Assembly: GCF_037126465.1 (NCBI RefSeq)
Contig: NW_026999318.1
Location: forward strand, 3,506,447 to 3,570,446
Source: Ornithodoros turicata
Lineage: Eukaryota; Arthropoda; Arachnida; Ixodida; Argasidae
DNA: 64,000 nt
Direction: 5' to 3'
A program made the position numbers and the translations under genes. The notes under the pieces are model-generated. The model made no database searches, was not told the DNA's origin, and saw only the letters and a list, made by a program, of their open reading frames with translations. How positions within the stretch are numbered: the stretch's first letter is position 1; each line of letters opens with the position of its first letter. Below, in pieces: positions 63,888 to 64,000 of the stretch.

Positions 63888-64000
63888 ACGTAGCGACCCA
63901 AGTCCGGTTAGAGCCGGGTCCTAGGTTAGGTAGTTTCCAGGGTAGGTTAGTTTAGGCTTGTTTTTGACAGTTCACCGTCCACAGTCCATCGCATCGTCCT

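Larger units (their letters stand above)
62145..63893. mobile_element. Candidate element bounded by CGTTACATCCA arrays
   Basis: Arrays of a short degenerate unit (ACGAGCCGTTACATCCA and variants) occupy 62150-62345 and 63745-63887 and nothing between them. The outer right end turns into inverted copies. The interior has no coding domain and contains a fresh 295-bp tandem duplication. The plan (repeat arrays at both ends of a non-coding body) parallels the AACTGG element at 671-2687. Edges and target duplication are not established. Confidence 0.45.

Overview
The window is eukaryotic, repeat-dominated DNA with no operon-like organisation, and almost everything recognisable in it is a transposable element in some state of decay. 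The mix suggests an arthelopod-type, probably tick (Ixodida), nuclear genome: RNase H-bearing non-LTR retrotransposons, several Ty3/gypsy families with a characteristic gag, a THAP-type P element, mariner and hAT elements, short tRNA-headed SINEs, hammerhead-ribozyme-like repeats, and one exon pair resembling an arthropod CHH/ITP neuropeptide gene. The organism is an inference from this mix; no diagnostic host marker fixes the species.

Layout. 0-5 kb: a 5'-truncated LINE (family A) split by a 2 kb element whose two ends are arrays of AACTGG-type palindromes. 5-9.3 kb: a decayed minus-strand gypsy element (B) with a LINE tail inserted in it and an inverted duplication, then a plus-strand gypsy gag remnant interrupted by a palindromic MITE. 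9.3-14.7 kb: mostly non-coding, with a 423-bp tandem duplication, a diverged inverted copy of it, and a hammerhead-like motif. 14.8-16.6 kb: LINE family B, minus strand. 16.6-28.2 kb: sparse, with one candidate host exon, an internally deleted mariner, a LINE ORF1/endonuclease remnant, and a tandem pair of hammerhead-like repeats.

28.3-41.5 kb is a nest at least four levels deep. A LINE fragment carries a mariner; the mariner is split by a P element with 8-bp target duplications (CAGAAGAC) and long terminal inverted repeats; the P transposase is split by a nearly intact Ty3/gypsy element (E) with 181-bp LTRs and 5-bp duplications (GTAGC). The 3' end of the mariner is cut by another gypsy element (C). 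These exact junctions give a relative order of insertion.

42.5-53.9 kb holds minus-strand gypsy remnants (a pol tail, element D, a gag-protease piece), a SINE with 11-bp duplications inside gag, a THAP-like exon, and a second copy of LINE B. 55.5-57 kb holds a short hAT element (8-bp duplications, 11-bp TIRs, a 71-nt perfect palindrome) that landed in one arm of a fold-back pair of tRNA-headed SINEs. 57.2-57.6 kb, minus strand, has the best candidate for a host gene: a signal-peptide exon and an exon with the Cys spacing of CHH/ITP peptides. 60-64 kb has two recent tandem duplications and a second element bounded by arrays of a short repeat (CGTTACATCCA).
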